Assembly (NCBI RefSeq): GCF_000519185.1
Contig: NZ_JAFA01000043.1
Span: forward strand, 1-64,000
DNA from: Paraburkholderia nodosa DSM 21604
GTDB lineage: Bacteria > Pseudomonadota > Gammaproteobacteria > Burkholderiales > Burkholderiaceae
DNA: 64,000 nt
Reading direction: 5' to 3'
Below, piece by piece: positions 1 to 8,748 of the stretch. The notes under the pieces are model-generated. The model saw nothing but the letters and a program-made list of their open reading frames with translations. It made no database searches and was not told the DNA's origin. The first letter of the stretch is position 1; each line of letters starts with the position of its first letter. Position numbers and translations under genes: made by a program.

Positions 1-468
1 GTCGCGACCCGGTATTGCACCGCCGTCGTACTGACGTTTCGTGAGTTGGCTCGCGTTGGACACCGAAGAGACGGTTTCGATTTCGAATGCTTCGACAGTT
101 GAGGTACGGCCGGAAGATACAGCCCGCCGTCCGGTTCGTGGGGCGTGTCAACGCTATCCGCTTGGACGGTCGCCAGGTCGCTTACGGCCCCGTCGATTTT
201 GGACTTTGCCAACTGACAAGACCGCGCAACCGGCCGTTGTACCTTGGAAGCCGTCGTTGCGCCGACCTTGGCGCGTAGGTTCGCTGCGGGTCGATCTGGC
301 GCCTTCGCCAGCGGCCCAAATTCCGTGCAATGACGGTTAGGCAAGAGGTGAAGCGCTACGAAGCTCGTGGCTCCGACTTCCTCCCGTTGCTCCGGTCGTG
401 TCTTGATGGTTGAAAGGTCTATGATGGGTCTGTGAGGTTGCCATGCGTTGTCAGGACCGGAGCACCGA
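1..468. other. Left-edge stretch with no supportable gene
   Basis: I see nothing here that I can call a gene. The open frames at 41-340 and 87-278 overlap each other, are Arg/Pro-rich as out-of-frame high-GC DNA tends to be, lack a convincing ribosome-binding site and show no domain. It may be decayed sequence or the flank of a gene outside the window. Confidence 0.5.
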
Positions 469-1326
469 ATGAAGCCACCACGCAATACCGACTCTGTGCC
501 TGGAGAGTGGTATATCGACACAGCGTGCATCAATTGCGGCGCATCGCGTCATGTCGCGCCCGGGCTGATCGTCGAGCGAAACGACAAAAGTATCTTCGTT
601 CGGCAGCCCGGCACGCCGGAAGAGCAGCTTGCTGCCTGGCGTGCGGTGTTCGTATGCCCGACAGCATCGGTACGCAGCGAAACGAAGCAGCTTCGTCCGA
701 ACGCGGTGATCTTTCCACAGCAGATCACATCGGGCGTGTGGCGCTGCGGATTCAACTCACGCTCATCGTTTGGCGCACATTCTTATTTTGCCTCGCGTGC
801 GGACGGCAATCTGCTGATCGACTCACCGCGCTATGCGGCAGAGCTCGTCAAATGGTTCGACGACGCCGGTGGCATCGCGCACATTCTTTTGTCGCATCGT
901 GACGACGTCGCAGACGCGGACAAATACGCGCGTCGATTCGGCGCGCGCGTCTGGATTCACCGGGAGGACAGCTCGGCTGCCCCCTATGCAACGGATCTGC
1001 TCGACGACGTGTCGGCGCCGACCATTGCGGCGGGCGTACAGGCAATCCCCGTGCCCGGTCACACTCGGGGTAGCGTCGTGTATCTCCTCGACGATCGCAT
1101 TCTCTGCTCGGGTGATTCGCTTGCCTGGAGCCCACGCGAGCAGGACCTCGTCGCATTCAGGGACGCGTGCTGGTACTCATGGACCGAGCTCACCGAATCG
1201 CTCAGCAAGCTGGCCGTGTATCGTTTCGAATGGCTGCTTCCTGGTCACGGCTGGCTCGCGCACTTGCCGGCCAAGGAAATGAGTGCTCGCCTGGTCGCAT
1301 TAGTTGCACGCATGCGAAATGGTTGA
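469..1326 (+). CDS. MBL-fold metallo-hydrolase with N-terminal ferredoxin-like segment
   Basis: This 285-residue protein has two parts. The N-terminal 65 residues carry a CxxC pair (C20, C23) and a later Cys-Pro (C63), as in proteins that place a ferredoxin-like segment before a metallo-beta-lactamase fold. The rest is MBL-like: a SHRDDVAD stretch where the usual HxHxDH metal motif lies, then PVPGHTRGS, CSGDSLAWS and LLPGHG. The first metal motif is therefore atypical, which I recall as usual for this subgroup. I chose the ATG at 469 over an upstream TTG at 448 because GGAG lies about 8 nt before it. Substrate is unknown. It stands alone before the AraC regulator of island A. The family call is firm; the function is not. 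Confidence 0.8.
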   Translation: MKPPRNTDSVPGEWYIDTACINCGASRHVAPGLIVERNDKSIFVRQPGTPEEQLAAWRAVFVCPTASVRSETKQLRPNAVIFPQQITSGVWRCGFNSRSSFGAHSYFASRADGNLLIDSPRYAAELVKWFDDAGGIAHILLSHRDDVADADKYARRFGARVWIHREDSSAAPYATDLLDDVSAPTIAAGVQAIPVPGHTRGSVVYLLDDRILCSGDSLAWSPREQDLVAFRDACWYSWTELTESLSKLAVYRFEWLLPGHGWLAHLPAKEMSARLVALVARMRNG

Positions 1327-1561
1327 AGTCGCCGGGATAGCTCCTTCCGGCATGAGGCGCTTCGAATCCTCCCTGATTCCAACCCTGCAATGAGGTGGCA
1401 AGACTCGGCCACCTACGGCCGTTCGACCGCGCTTTCTGGCGGACATTCGAACGTCGGCTCAGCTCGGGAAACGGACAATCCATCGATGATCAAACTCGTT
1501 GCATCCTCGACCAAACCGCCCATCCTGCTCCCATCATTCGCAGACCAATGCGCTTGCAGCG

Positions 1562-2593
1562 CTAAACGAACTTATCATCGGCACTTACGCTTCGTTGGGC
1601 CTCTTCGCGGCGCCACGTCGAAACGCTGCAACCAAAGCGTCCGCCGAACCAGCGGGAGAACGCGCTCAACGATGAGAAGCCAACCAGCGAGGCGACTTCA
1701 GACAGCGGCCTGTTGCCACTACCAACATACCGCTTCACCATCTCTACCCGTACCGAATCGACAATCGACAGATAACTCTCGCCGTACGGTGCGAGATGGC
1801 GATGCACAGTCCTGCGATCCATGCCCAGATGCTGCGCAATCCGATCGACCGAACAGGTGCCTGAAGGCAGTAGCGCAACGATCAGCTTCCTGATCTTGTC
1901 GGGCATCGTCGAGCTGGACTGCAGCAGCATCGAATCCAGGTAGCGGCGCACCTGTTGCGCCATGACCGGATCGTAGGCAGGGATCGCGGCGTCAAGATCG
2001 GACGCGAGACACACAATGCCGTCGAAATCCTGGTTGAATTCGACGGTCACGCCAAATACGCGCGTATGAATCGTCGTGCCGGCCGGAGCATGATGCGTGA
2101 AACAGACGGTGCGGGGTTTCCAGGCGGCGCCCAGCACCATGCCCAGTACGCGGTAGAGAACCCCCAATACCAGCTCCGTTGCCTGACGCATCGAACCCGG
2201 TATGCCGCCCACGATGTCCTCGCGGATGACCGCCAGGCCCTCCGATTCCTCGATACGCATCACCACTGCCTCGTTCTGCAGCCGAAGGTAGTGCGCCGCG
2301 GATTCCAGCGCCTTTCGCAGCGTTGGCTGTTCCCGCATCACAAAACCGAGCGCGCCGAGGTTCGAGATGTGGCGGGTCTCGGCCATGCGCAGCCCCAGAT
2401 CCTCGACCGCGGCGGACCGGGCCGATGTCTCCAGCAGCCGCGCGACCGCCTCGGCCCGAATCATGATGTCAGGGTCGAGCAGCACAGACCGCTCAATTCC
2501 CGCGTCGCCCAACTGCTGATAGGGATCGAGACCCAGCGACCGGGCCACCTCGACGTAATTGGTGAGGGCTGCACTGCGAAGCAGATAGGACAT
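1562..2593 (-). CDS. AraC-family regulator (OruR-like), divergent from island A
   Basis: This is a 343-residue transcriptional regulator. Residues about 20-205 look like the arabinose-binding-type ligand domain of the OruR/ArgR-like AraC group (for example RMAETRHISNLGALGF). The last 100 residues are the double helix-turn-helix, with SVDRIAQHLGMDRRTVHRH and the second-helix signature LSEVASLVGFSSLSAFSRWF. It is transcribed away from the island A operon that starts at 2736, leaving a 142-bp shared promoter region, so it most likely controls that operon in response to a pathway substrate. A paralogue with the same architecture and position precedes island B (38373-39374). Start ATG at 2593. Confidence 0.9.
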   Translation of the reverse strand: MSYLLRSAALTNYVEVARSLGLDPYQQLGDAGIERSVLLDPDIMIRAEAVARLLETSARSAAVEDLGLRMAETRHISNLGALGFVMREQPTLRKALESAAHYLRLQNEAVVMRIEESEGLAVIREDIVGGIPGSMRQATELVLGVLYRVLGMVLGAAWKPRTVCFTHHAPAGTTIHTRVFGVTVEFNQDFDGIVCLASDLDAAIPAYDPVMAQQVRRYLDSMLLQSSSTMPDKIRKLIVALLPSGTCSVDRIAQHLGMDRRTVHRHLAPYGESYLSIVDSVRVEMVKRYVGSGNRPLSEVASLVGFSSLSAFSRWFGGRFGCSVSTWRREEAQRSVSADDKFV

Positions 2594-2609
2594 ATCGTTT
2601 TCCCGTAGC

Positions 2610-2636
2610 GTCCCAGAATGTAAATTATTTGTCCCA
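2610..2636. promoter_or_regulatory. Candidate AraC-type direct repeat in the A promoter
   Basis: GTCCCA occurs at 2610-2615 and again at 2631-2636, exactly 21 bp (two helical turns) apart, around an AT-rich spacer between the divergent AraC gene and island A. That geometry suits an AraC-family dimer, but it rests on only two six-base matches. Confidence 0.35.
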
Positions 2637-2735
2637 ATCCGTCAAACGTCTTCCTGCCGAACCCGGATACTTGTCTCCGTTGGCACAGCACCGGGCAATG
2701 TACCGATTCTTTCAGGAATACCGAGGACACAGGCA

Positions 2736-3143
2736 ATGAGCAATGAGACGAATCACAGCGCCACGACAGTGTGCGATCAGCTGCGCGCCACAGGCAACTG
2801 GAATCCTGCGTGGGATGCCATTGCCGAACTCGATCCCGTGTGGGCCGAGAAATTCATGACGATGGGCGCACACACCATGATGTCCGGGGTGCTTGAACCC
2901 AAGGTGCTCGAGTTCCTTGCCATCGCAGTCGATTCGTCCTGCACGCACATGTATGCGCCGGGCACACGCCGCCATATCCGCAAGGCGCTCGAACTGGGCG
3001 CCACGAAGGAAGAGATCGCAGCGGTTCTGCAGGCCGTCAGTGTCCTCGGCATTCATTCGTCCAGTCTCGGCGCACCAATCCTGCTGGAGGAGCTGGCCGC
3101 GTTTGAGCAGGCAAAGTGCAGGGGTGCACAGGCTGCTGCCTGA
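2736..3143 (+). CDS. Carboxymuconolactone decarboxylase-family protein
   Basis: This 135-residue all-helical protein belongs to the CMD/AhpD-like family. The core helix hairpin is visible as LEFLAIAVDSSCTHMYAPG, followed by RRHIRKALELGATKEEIAAVL, the usual family block. It has a single Cys-Thr-His-Met where AhpD peroxidase members have CxxC, so a thiol peroxidase role like AhpD is unlikely; decarboxylase or isomerase-like chemistry fits better but is unproven. It is the first gene of island A, 142 bp from the divergent AraC regulator and 44 bp before the BKACE gene. Island B has no counterpart. The start at 2736 is preceded by a purine-rich GAGGACACAGG. Confidence 0.85.
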   Translation: MSNETNHSATTVCDQLRATGNWNPAWDAIAELDPVWAEKFMTMGAHTMMSGVLEPKVLEFLAIAVDSSCTHMYAPGTRRHIRKALELGATKEEIAAVLQAVSVLGIHSSSLGAPILLEELAAFEQAKCRGAQAAA

Positions 3144-3187
3144 CGCCACCAACACACCCACCCCATTCTTGATAAGGAATACACATC

Positions 3188-4243
3188 ATGCATTTCATGG
3201 ACGACTCGCTGCTGCCTGAAAATCAGCAAAAACTGGTCATTCAGGTGGCGCCGTACGGGCCGCAATGGATCCCCGGTGATTCGGACGATATCCCGGTCAC
3301 GATGGACGAACAGGTGCAGAAGGCCGTGGACTGCTACAACGCAGGCGCGACGGTTCTGCACGTGCACGTGCGCGAAGAGGATGGCAAGGGCAGCAAGCGT
3401 CTGTCGAAGTTCAACGAGATGCTCGCCCTACTGCGCGAAGCGGTGCCGAAGATGATCCTGCAGGTCGGCGGTTCGATCTCGTTCGCACCGGAAAGCGACG
3501 GCGAAATGGCGAAATGGGCGAACGACGACACGCGCCACATGCTCGCGGAACTGGACCCGCGTCCCGAACAGGTGACCGTGGCGATCAACACGGGCCAGAT
3601 GAACATCATGGAGTTGCTGACCGAGGCCGACATCGCCGGCACCTCGTTCATGAACCCCGCGCTGCAGGCGGCTTACCGCGACATGATCTCGCCGTCCAAT
3701 CCGTCGTGGCATGTCGAGCACATCCGGCGGCTGTTTGCCGCCGGCATCCAGCCGCAATTCATGCTGGGCAATCTCGCGCAGCTCGAAACGCTCGAGCGCC
3801 TGATCCGCAAGGGCGTCTATACCGGCCCGCTCAACCTCAATTACGTGGCCATCGGCGGCGGCGCAGCAGCGCTGCATCCGGCCGACATGCTGGAGTTCGC
3901 GCGTCGCACGCCGGACGGTGCCGTGCTCACGATCGAAACGCTGGGCCGCAATGTCGTGCCGATGAACACGATGGCCATCGCGCTGGGCCTCCATGTGCGC
4001 GTCGGCATCGAGGACACGCTGCTCGGCCCGGACGGCAAACGTGCTACCTCCGTGCAGCAGATCGAGCAGATGGTGCGCATTGCGCGCGAACTCAATCGTG
4101 ACGTCGCCAGTGCGGCGGAGGCACGCGACATCTACCAGATCGGTACCCAATGGAAGTCGGTTGAGGAGACGCTGGACAGGCTGGGCATGGTGCCGAACCG
4201 GGCACCCGAGCAGCGCGGCGTGCCGGCACGCAAGGTTGCCTGA
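3188..4243 (+). CDS. Beta-keto acid cleavage enzyme (BKACE, DUF849), island A
   Basis: This 351-residue protein is a BKACE-family (Kce-like) TIM barrel. Family members use Zn2+ and acetyl-CoA to split beta-keto acids into acetoacetate and a CoA ester. The conserved His pair of the metal site is seen as VLHVHVRE (H58, H60), and the third ligand as VGIEDT (E275). QVGGSISFAP and VTVAINTGQMN are further family blocks. Length is normal for the group, though about 40 residues longer than Kce itself. AAGGAATACACATC precedes the start. It is closely related to the island B enzyme at 39635-40690. The substrate cannot be read from the sequence; carnitine-type 3-dehydrocarnitine cleavage is possible but no carnitine dehydrogenase is nearby. 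Confidence 0.9.
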   Translation: MHFMDDSLLPENQQKLVIQVAPYGPQWIPGDSDDIPVTMDEQVQKAVDCYNAGATVLHVHVREEDGKGSKRLSKFNEMLALLREAVPKMILQVGGSISFAPESDGEMAKWANDDTRHMLAELDPRPEQVTVAINTGQMNIMELLTEADIAGTSFMNPALQAAYRDMISPSNPSWHVEHIRRLFAAGIQPQFMLGNLAQLETLERLIRKGVYTGPLNLNYVAIGGGAAALHPADMLEFARRTPDGAVLTIETLGRNVVPMNTMAIALGLHVRVGIEDTLLGPDGKRATSVQQIEQMVRIARELNRDVASAAEARDIYQIGTQWKSVEETLDRLGMVPNRAPEQRGVPARKVA

Positions 4244-4317
4244 CCGGCATGTCGAGGTGCAGGGGCGGCAACATGCTGCGCCTCGCATGCAGTCCAACCC
4301 ATCAGGCATGGAGACAG

Positions 4318-5598
4318 ATGATGTTCTGGAAGAAAAGCCCCGCTGCCGTCCTGGCGACCCTGCTGGTAATTCACCTGCTGGCGCACATCGACCGCAACAT
4401 GCTGCTGGGGTTCTCGCCGCAGATCATCCGGGACCTGGCGCTCAGCCATACGCAATACGGGTTTCTCGCCGGCGCGGTGTGGGTGCTGAGTTTTGGCGTG
4501 ATGGCGATGTTCATGGGTACGCTCGCCGACCGTTTCAGCCGCCCCCGGATCATCGCTGCCGGTGTGCTGATCTGGAGCGTTTGCACCCTGGCGTCGGGCC
4601 ACGCCCAGAGCTTCGAGCAGATGGTGGTGGCCCGTTTTTTTGTTGCCAGCGGAGAGGCGGCGCTGGTCCCTGCCGCAGTGGCCCTGCTGGCTGAACTCTT
4701 CTCCGGCAGGCGGCGTGGCACGGCACTGGGGCTCTTCTTCATGGGCATTCCGCTGGGTGTCGGCTGCAGTTTCCTGCTTGCTGGCGGCTTTGGCGCCACG
4801 CTCGGGTGGCGGTCGACGTTCCGTGCGCTGGGCGTGATTGGCATTGCGATTGCGCTGCCACTGGCGCTGCTCAGGGAAGACCGAAGCGTACTCGCGCCGC
4901 AGGAGCGCGGCGCACCATTCCTCGAGCAGGCGCTCGCCGTGTTGCGCACCGTTGGCAGTGATCGTGCACTGGGTTTCACGATTGTCGGTTTCGTGCTGGT
5001 GCATCTGGTTTTTGCCAGCTTCTCCTTCACGCAGCTCTGGCTCGTTGACGAGCGAGGCATGAATGCGGCCGGTATTGCCACACGGATCGGGGCGTTGCAG
5101 CTGGTATTCGGCACGCTCGGCGCGGCAGCGGGAGGTGCAGTGGGGGATCGCGCGGCGAGCCGCCTGCGCGGCGGACACGCAAGCTTCATGGCGTTGCTCG
5201 TCCTGGTCTGCGCGCCGTCGATGCTGGCATATCGATTCGTACCGGCCGGCTCGCCCCTGTTCTATATCGGCATGTGTGCCGGATTCTTTCTGCCGATGGC
5301 GGCCTATGGCTCAGCCCTGACGGCCGTAACCAGCATGACGCCGGCAAAGATGCGCTCGACGGTGACTGGCTTCACGATGTTGCTGATCAATGTATTTGCG
5401 CTCGCCATTGGCACGGTGGCCATTGGCATGCTGGCTGACCATTTGAAGCATGCAGGCAGCACCGCACCATTGACGGGCGTCCTGTTCGTCAACGATGTGC
5501 TGGCGATCAGCTCGGCCGTCTGGTTCGCCCTTGCGGCGCGCGCCTCATGCAGGCAGCGCGTTGCCTCAACCGAACATGTTCAACCTGCGAGATCCTGA
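4318..5598 (+). CDS. MFS transporter, island A
   Basis: This 426-residue inner-membrane permease of the major facilitator superfamily has about 12 hydrophobic segments. An acidic/basic motif of the MFS loop 2-3 type is visible as GTLADRFSRPR. A further open frame extends upstream to 4249, but GGAGACAG directly before the ATG pair at 4318/4321 fixes the start there. It lies 74 bp after the BKACE gene and only 2 bp before the SDR gene, so it is in the island A operon. Together with the outer-membrane porin of the same island it is the likely uptake route for the island's substrate, probably an organic anion. It is not closely similar to the island B permease (40818-42149) by eye, although it occupies the same slot. 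Confidence 0.88.
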   Translation: MMFWKKSPAAVLATLLVIHLLAHIDRNMLLGFSPQIIRDLALSHTQYGFLAGAVWVLSFGVMAMFMGTLADRFSRPRIIAAGVLIWSVCTLASGHAQSFEQMVVARFFVASGEAALVPAAVALLAELFSGRRRGTALGLFFMGIPLGVGCSFLLAGGFGATLGWRSTFRALGVIGIAIALPLALLREDRSVLAPQERGAPFLEQALAVLRTVGSDRALGFTIVGFVLVHLVFASFSFTQLWLVDERGMNAAGIATRIGALQLVFGTLGAAAGGAVGDRAASRLRGGHASFMALLVLVCAPSMLAYRFVPAGSPLFYIGMCAGFFLPMAAYGSALTAVTSMTPAKMRSTVTGFTMLLINVFALAIGTVAIGMLADHLKHAGSTAPLTGVLFVNDVLAISSAVWFALAARASCRQRVASTEHVQPARS

Positions 5599-5600
5599 GA

Positions 5601-6437
5601 ATGCAAAACCAACGTCAGAATCTGGCTGGGCGTATCGCCCTTGTTACGGGTGCCGGCCGCGGCATGGGCGGCGCCATTGCCATCGACCTGGCCCGCGCGG
5701 GCGCAGGCGTTGCGATCTGCGACATCGACATGCCAGCGCTCGAAGCAACGCGCGCGGCGGTGGAAGCAGCCGGCGCGCAGTGTCTCGCGCTACGCTGCGA
5801 TGTCTCGTCGAGCAGCGAAGTTGCCCGGCTGTTTGCCGCCATCGTCCAACGCTTCGGCACGTTGCACATTCTGGTCAACAATGCTGCGCGCGTGCCGAAC
5901 ACGCCGCTAGATACGATGCGCCGCAACCAGCACTACGCCTACATCACCACGCCCGTGCCGCGGCAGTCACTGGGCTTTACCAGCACCATCAGCGATGAGG
6001 AGTGGCATCGCTATTGGGATGTGAATGTGCACGGCCTCTTCTATTGCACACGCGAAGCGCTAAGGCTGATGGAGCCGCAGCGCGACGGCAGGATCATCAA
6101 CATCGCGTCGATTGCCGGCATGTCGGCGATGAGCGCGCACAGTCCGCACTATTGCGCGACCAAGGGTGCGGTGATTGCTTTCACGAAGTCGGTTGCGGCC
6201 GAGGTAGCGGGTGCCAACATCTTCGTCAATGCGATGGCGCCAGGCGGCGTGGCCACGCCCGAATTTACCCAATACTTCAAGGCCGCAGGCGAGGAAAAGT
6301 GCAACCAGTTCTGGCAGCTGATACCCGCCGGACGCCTGGGCACGATGGAGGAATACGCCTCGACGGTGACCTGGCTGGCTGGCGATCACTACCTCGTGGG
6401 CCAGCTGATCAGCCCCAACGGAGGGATAGTGATCTAA
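5601..6437 (+). CDS. Short-chain dehydrogenase/reductase, island A
   Basis: This 278-residue classical SDR oxidoreductase has the NAD(P)-binding motif TGAGRGMG near residue 17, CDID after the second strand (favouring NAD), NNAA in the fourth strand, and an intact catalytic YCATK. Between NNAA and the next conserved helix (EEWHRYWDVN) there is an insert of about 30 residues rich in Thr/Pro/Arg, longer than usual, which may shape the substrate pocket. The end (SPNGGIVI) is the normal SDR C-terminus. An upstream in-frame ATG at 5547 would overlap the MFS gene; the ATG at 5601, 2 bp after the MFS stop, fits an operon better. It probably oxidises a hydroxy acid to the keto acid that BKACE cleaves, which is inference from context. 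Confidence 0.88.
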   Translation: MQNQRQNLAGRIALVTGAGRGMGGAIAIDLARAGAGVAICDIDMPALEATRAAVEAAGAQCLALRCDVSSSSEVARLFAAIVQRFGTLHILVNNAARVPNTPLDTMRRNQHYAYITTPVPRQSLGFTSTISDEEWHRYWDVNVHGLFYCTREALRLMEPQRDGRIINIASIAGMSAMSAHSPHYCATKGAVIAFTKSVAAEVAGANIFVNAMAPGGVATPEFTQYFKAAGEEKCNQFWQLIPAGRLGTMEEYASTVTWLAGDHYLVGQLISPNGGIVI

Positions 6438-6450
6438 CCGGATACGCCAT

Positions 6451-6687
6451 ATGACCCGAAGCAACCCCGTCATGAATCCCTGCATCAATATCTGCCGGAT
6501 GGACCCGAACGATCAGTTCTGCCAGGGGTGCTGGAGAACGCTCCGTGAGATTGGCCTATGGGATCAGATGACTGACCAGCAGAAGGCCGAAATCGCAGCG
6601 GCGGTCGAACGCCGCCGACCCACATTCGCGTGCCGTGTGACGCCGCGCCACGACTGCGATGTTTTAGAAAATGGACTGCGAGAGTGA
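6451..6687 (+). CDS. DUF1289 small cysteine protein
   Basis: This 78-residue protein has the DUF1289 pattern: NPCINICRMDP near the start, then FCQGCWRT and a C-terminal helix (QKAEIAAAVERRR). The four cysteines in CxxxC and CxxC arrangement suggest a small metal-binding or Fe-S fold; the family has no established function. It starts 13 bp after the SDR gene, so it is probably co-transcribed. Its 3' end lies 27 bp before the truncated acyl-CoA ligase homology, so the deletion that removed the ligase 5' part ended just behind this gene. A second possible start lies at 6472. Confidence 0.75.
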   Translation: MTRSNPVMNPCINICRMDPNDQFCQGCWRTLREIGLWDQMTDQQKAEIAAAVERRRPTFACRVTPRHDCDVLENGLRE

Positions 6688-6714
6688 ACGGATTGATGCT
6701 GCAAAAGCAGTTGC

Positions 6715-7101
6715 TGGTTCCCGACCGGCAATATCGCGACGATCGATGCGGACGGCTTCATGCAGATCACTGACCGCAGCAAGGATGTGATCAATTCCGG
6801 CGGCGAATGGATCAGCTCGATCGACATCGAGAACATCGCAGCTGCGCACCCAGCCATCGCAAGCGCGGCCTGCATTGCGGCGAGGCATCCGAAATGGGAC
6901 GAGCGGCCGATGCTTGTCGTCGTAAAGCGCGCCGATGCGCGGGTAACGGCGGAGGAGCTGCTCGCGTTTTTCGCAGGAAAGATTGCGAAGTGGTGGATGC
7001 CGGACGCAGTCGTGTTCGTCGAGGCGCTGCCCATGGGTGCCACCGGCAAGGTGCTGAAGAACCAGCTGCGCGAAGCGTTCCATGACTATCTGCTGGCCTG
7101 A
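6715..7101 (+). pseudogene. 3' remnant of an acyl-CoA ligase gene
   Basis: Reading from WFPTG at 6715 to the stop at 7101 gives the C-terminal ~128 residues of an AMP-forming acyl-CoA ligase: the DRSKDVINSGGEWIS hinge, AARHPKWDERP, and the catalytic-lysine segment GATGKVLKNQL. It matches the last part of the intact island B ligase (45767-47398) at roughly two thirds identity by eye, ending within a few residues of the same point. The N-terminal ~415 residues, including the AMP-binding P-loop, are missing, and an in-frame stop lies at 6694-6696 just upstream. An ATG at 6760 could express a 113-residue stub with no adenylation domain, so I treat it as a deletion remnant. Confidence 0.85.
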
Positions 7102-7182
7102 TTTCCGGGCGGATGGTTGCTTGGTATCGAACGCGGATGGACGTCGTTACGGGTTGCTTGGATATACCAAACAGGAGACAAA

Positions 7183-8328
7183 ATGAAACTGAAGTGGTTG
7201 GTGGCAGCTGTGCTGGCTGCAATGGGAGGCACCACGTACGCGCAGTCATCGGTGACGCTGTATGGCGTCATCGATTCGGGGTTGTTGTATCAGAGCGCGA
7301 ATGCAGCGAACTTTCAGTCGAAAGTGAACCTCGGCCATGTCTACGAGCTCAAGGATGGCGGGATCTATTCGAGCATCTGGGGTCTCAAGGGCAGCGAAGA
7401 CATCGGGGGTGGCTACAAGGTCAATTTCAGGTTGCAGGGGTCATTCAACAGTTCGAACGGCAAGCCCGGGCTGGCCGACACGCCGGGCGCCACAGCGCTG
7501 TTCAACCAGCAGACGACGGTGGGTGTATCTAGCCCGTTCGGTACGATCGACATGGGCCGGCAGATCGTGCCGATGATCTATGCGATGGCAGATACAGACG
7601 TACGGAACGCCCAGTACTTCGGCAGTATCCTGACCGCATGGCTAGGCATGAACCAGGCCGCGGGCTGGCAGGGCCTCAGCACGAACGGCCCGATCGGCGC
7701 GCTGTACGACGACAACGCGGTCGTCTACCGGTCGCCGAAGTTCTACGGCGCGTCGCTTGCGCTCGAGTATGCTCCCGGCGGCGTTCCGGGTCAGTTCCAG
7801 GGCGGCACGCGCGAGTCCGCCGTGCTGCAGTATTCGAACTATGGCCTGAACCTGGCAGCTGTCTACTACAACGGTCACGACACGAATCCATTTACGCAGA
7901 CGGGCCCCACGACAATCGTCACGGCGCCGTCGACCGGCCTGGCCAACAACCGCTTCTGGTATCTGGGCGCGCAGTACACCTTCCACGATTTTTCCGTGTC
8001 AACGTCATACAGCATCGGCAAGAACCCCGCGAACAGTGGCCACGCCAACTTCGAGATGATTTCCGGGGGGCTCGGCTACAAGTTCAGCCCGACTTTCAAG
8101 GTCACCTCGGGCTTCTATTACCTGAAGGATCGTAACCACTCATCCAGTCAATCGAACGAGTTTGCGCTGGGCGCCGAATACAACCTGTCCAAAACCACCC
8201 TCGGCTACGCGCAGGTCGGCTATGTCAACAACCGCGGCAACATGAGCCAGACAATCACCTACGGTGCGCCCGTTCCGGAAGGCAGGTCAACCACGGCGGC
8301 GATGGTCGGTATCCGCCATAGCTTCTGA
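7183..8328 (+). CDS. Outer-membrane porin, island A
   Basis: This 381-residue Gram-negative trimeric porin is of the beta-proteobacterial type. It has a cleavable signal peptide ending TTYAQS, then SSVTLYGVIDSGL, the start of the first beta strand, and the C-terminal RHSF with terminal Phe needed for BAM-dependent assembly. The strand and loop pattern matches the island B porin (47507-48697) along its whole length, with shared blocks such as DTDVRNAQYFGS, IGALYDDNA and LEYAPGG, so the two are paralogues. AGGAGACAAA precedes the chosen ATG; the frame also extends 22 codons upstream without a site. It probably admits the island's substrate. Confidence 0.93.
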   Translation: MKLKWLVAAVLAAMGGTTYAQSSVTLYGVIDSGLLYQSANAANFQSKVNLGHVYELKDGGIYSSIWGLKGSEDIGGGYKVNFRLQGSFNSSNGKPGLADTPGATALFNQQTTVGVSSPFGTIDMGRQIVPMIYAMADTDVRNAQYFGSILTAWLGMNQAAGWQGLSTNGPIGALYDDNAVVYRSPKFYGASLALEYAPGGVPGQFQGGTRESAVLQYSNYGLNLAAVYYNGHDTNPFTQTGPTTIVTAPSTGLANNRFWYLGAQYTFHDFSVSTSYSIGKNPANSGHANFEMISGGLGYKFSPTFKVTSGFYYLKDRNHSSSQSNEFALGAEYNLSKTTLGYAQVGYVNNRGNMSQTITYGAPVPEGRSTTAAMVGIRHSF

Positions 8329-8361
8329 TCTCCCCCACACAGATAACAAGTGGAGCATTCA

Positions 8362-8748
8362 ATGAAAACAAACTGGGCACTCGGGATTGCGGGCGGCGTA
8401 TTGATCGTATTGGCATCGGTTCATGCCTGGGCGCAGGCGGGTGCAAGCGAAACGAGCGCCGCTTCGAACGGAACCGCGGTTGCGGCCTCGGGCAGCATGA
8501 CGGCGAAAGACATCCGGAAAGCCGATCATGCGCTGCGCCGCAAGGTCTACTCCGCGATCGTCACGCACAACAAGGAGATCAACGCTGGCAACATCAGCGT
8601 CATCGCGAAGGGCGGCGCCGTGACGCTCGACGGCACCGTGGTCGATGCATCGCAGATCGACAAGGTGAGCGAGATCGCGAAAGGCGTTCCGGGCGTCACA
8701 TCCGTTACCAACAAGTTGACCATCAAAAAGCCGTTTGGCGGCCAGTAA
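8362..8748 (+). CDS. Periplasmic BON-domain protein, island A
   Basis: This 128-residue protein has a signal peptide ending around HAWAQA, an Ala/Ser-rich linker, and one BON domain (residues about 55-125: LRRKVYSAIV, ISVIAKGGAVTLDGTV, VPGVTSVTNKLTI). BON domains are small phospholipid- or envelope-associated modules found in osmotic-shock proteins such as OsmY. It sits 33 bp after the porin stop, with GTGGAG before the ATG. The island B porin is also followed by a BON protein (48756-49124) with a nearly identical end, so porin and BON protein form a conserved pair. Role in the envelope is inferred only. Confidence 0.85.
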   Translation: MKTNWALGIAGGVLIVLASVHAWAQAGASETSAASNGTAVAASGSMTAKDIRKADHALRRKVYSAIVTHNKEINAGNISVIAKGGAVTLDGTVVDASQIDKVSEIAKGVPGVTSVTNKLTIKKPFGGQ

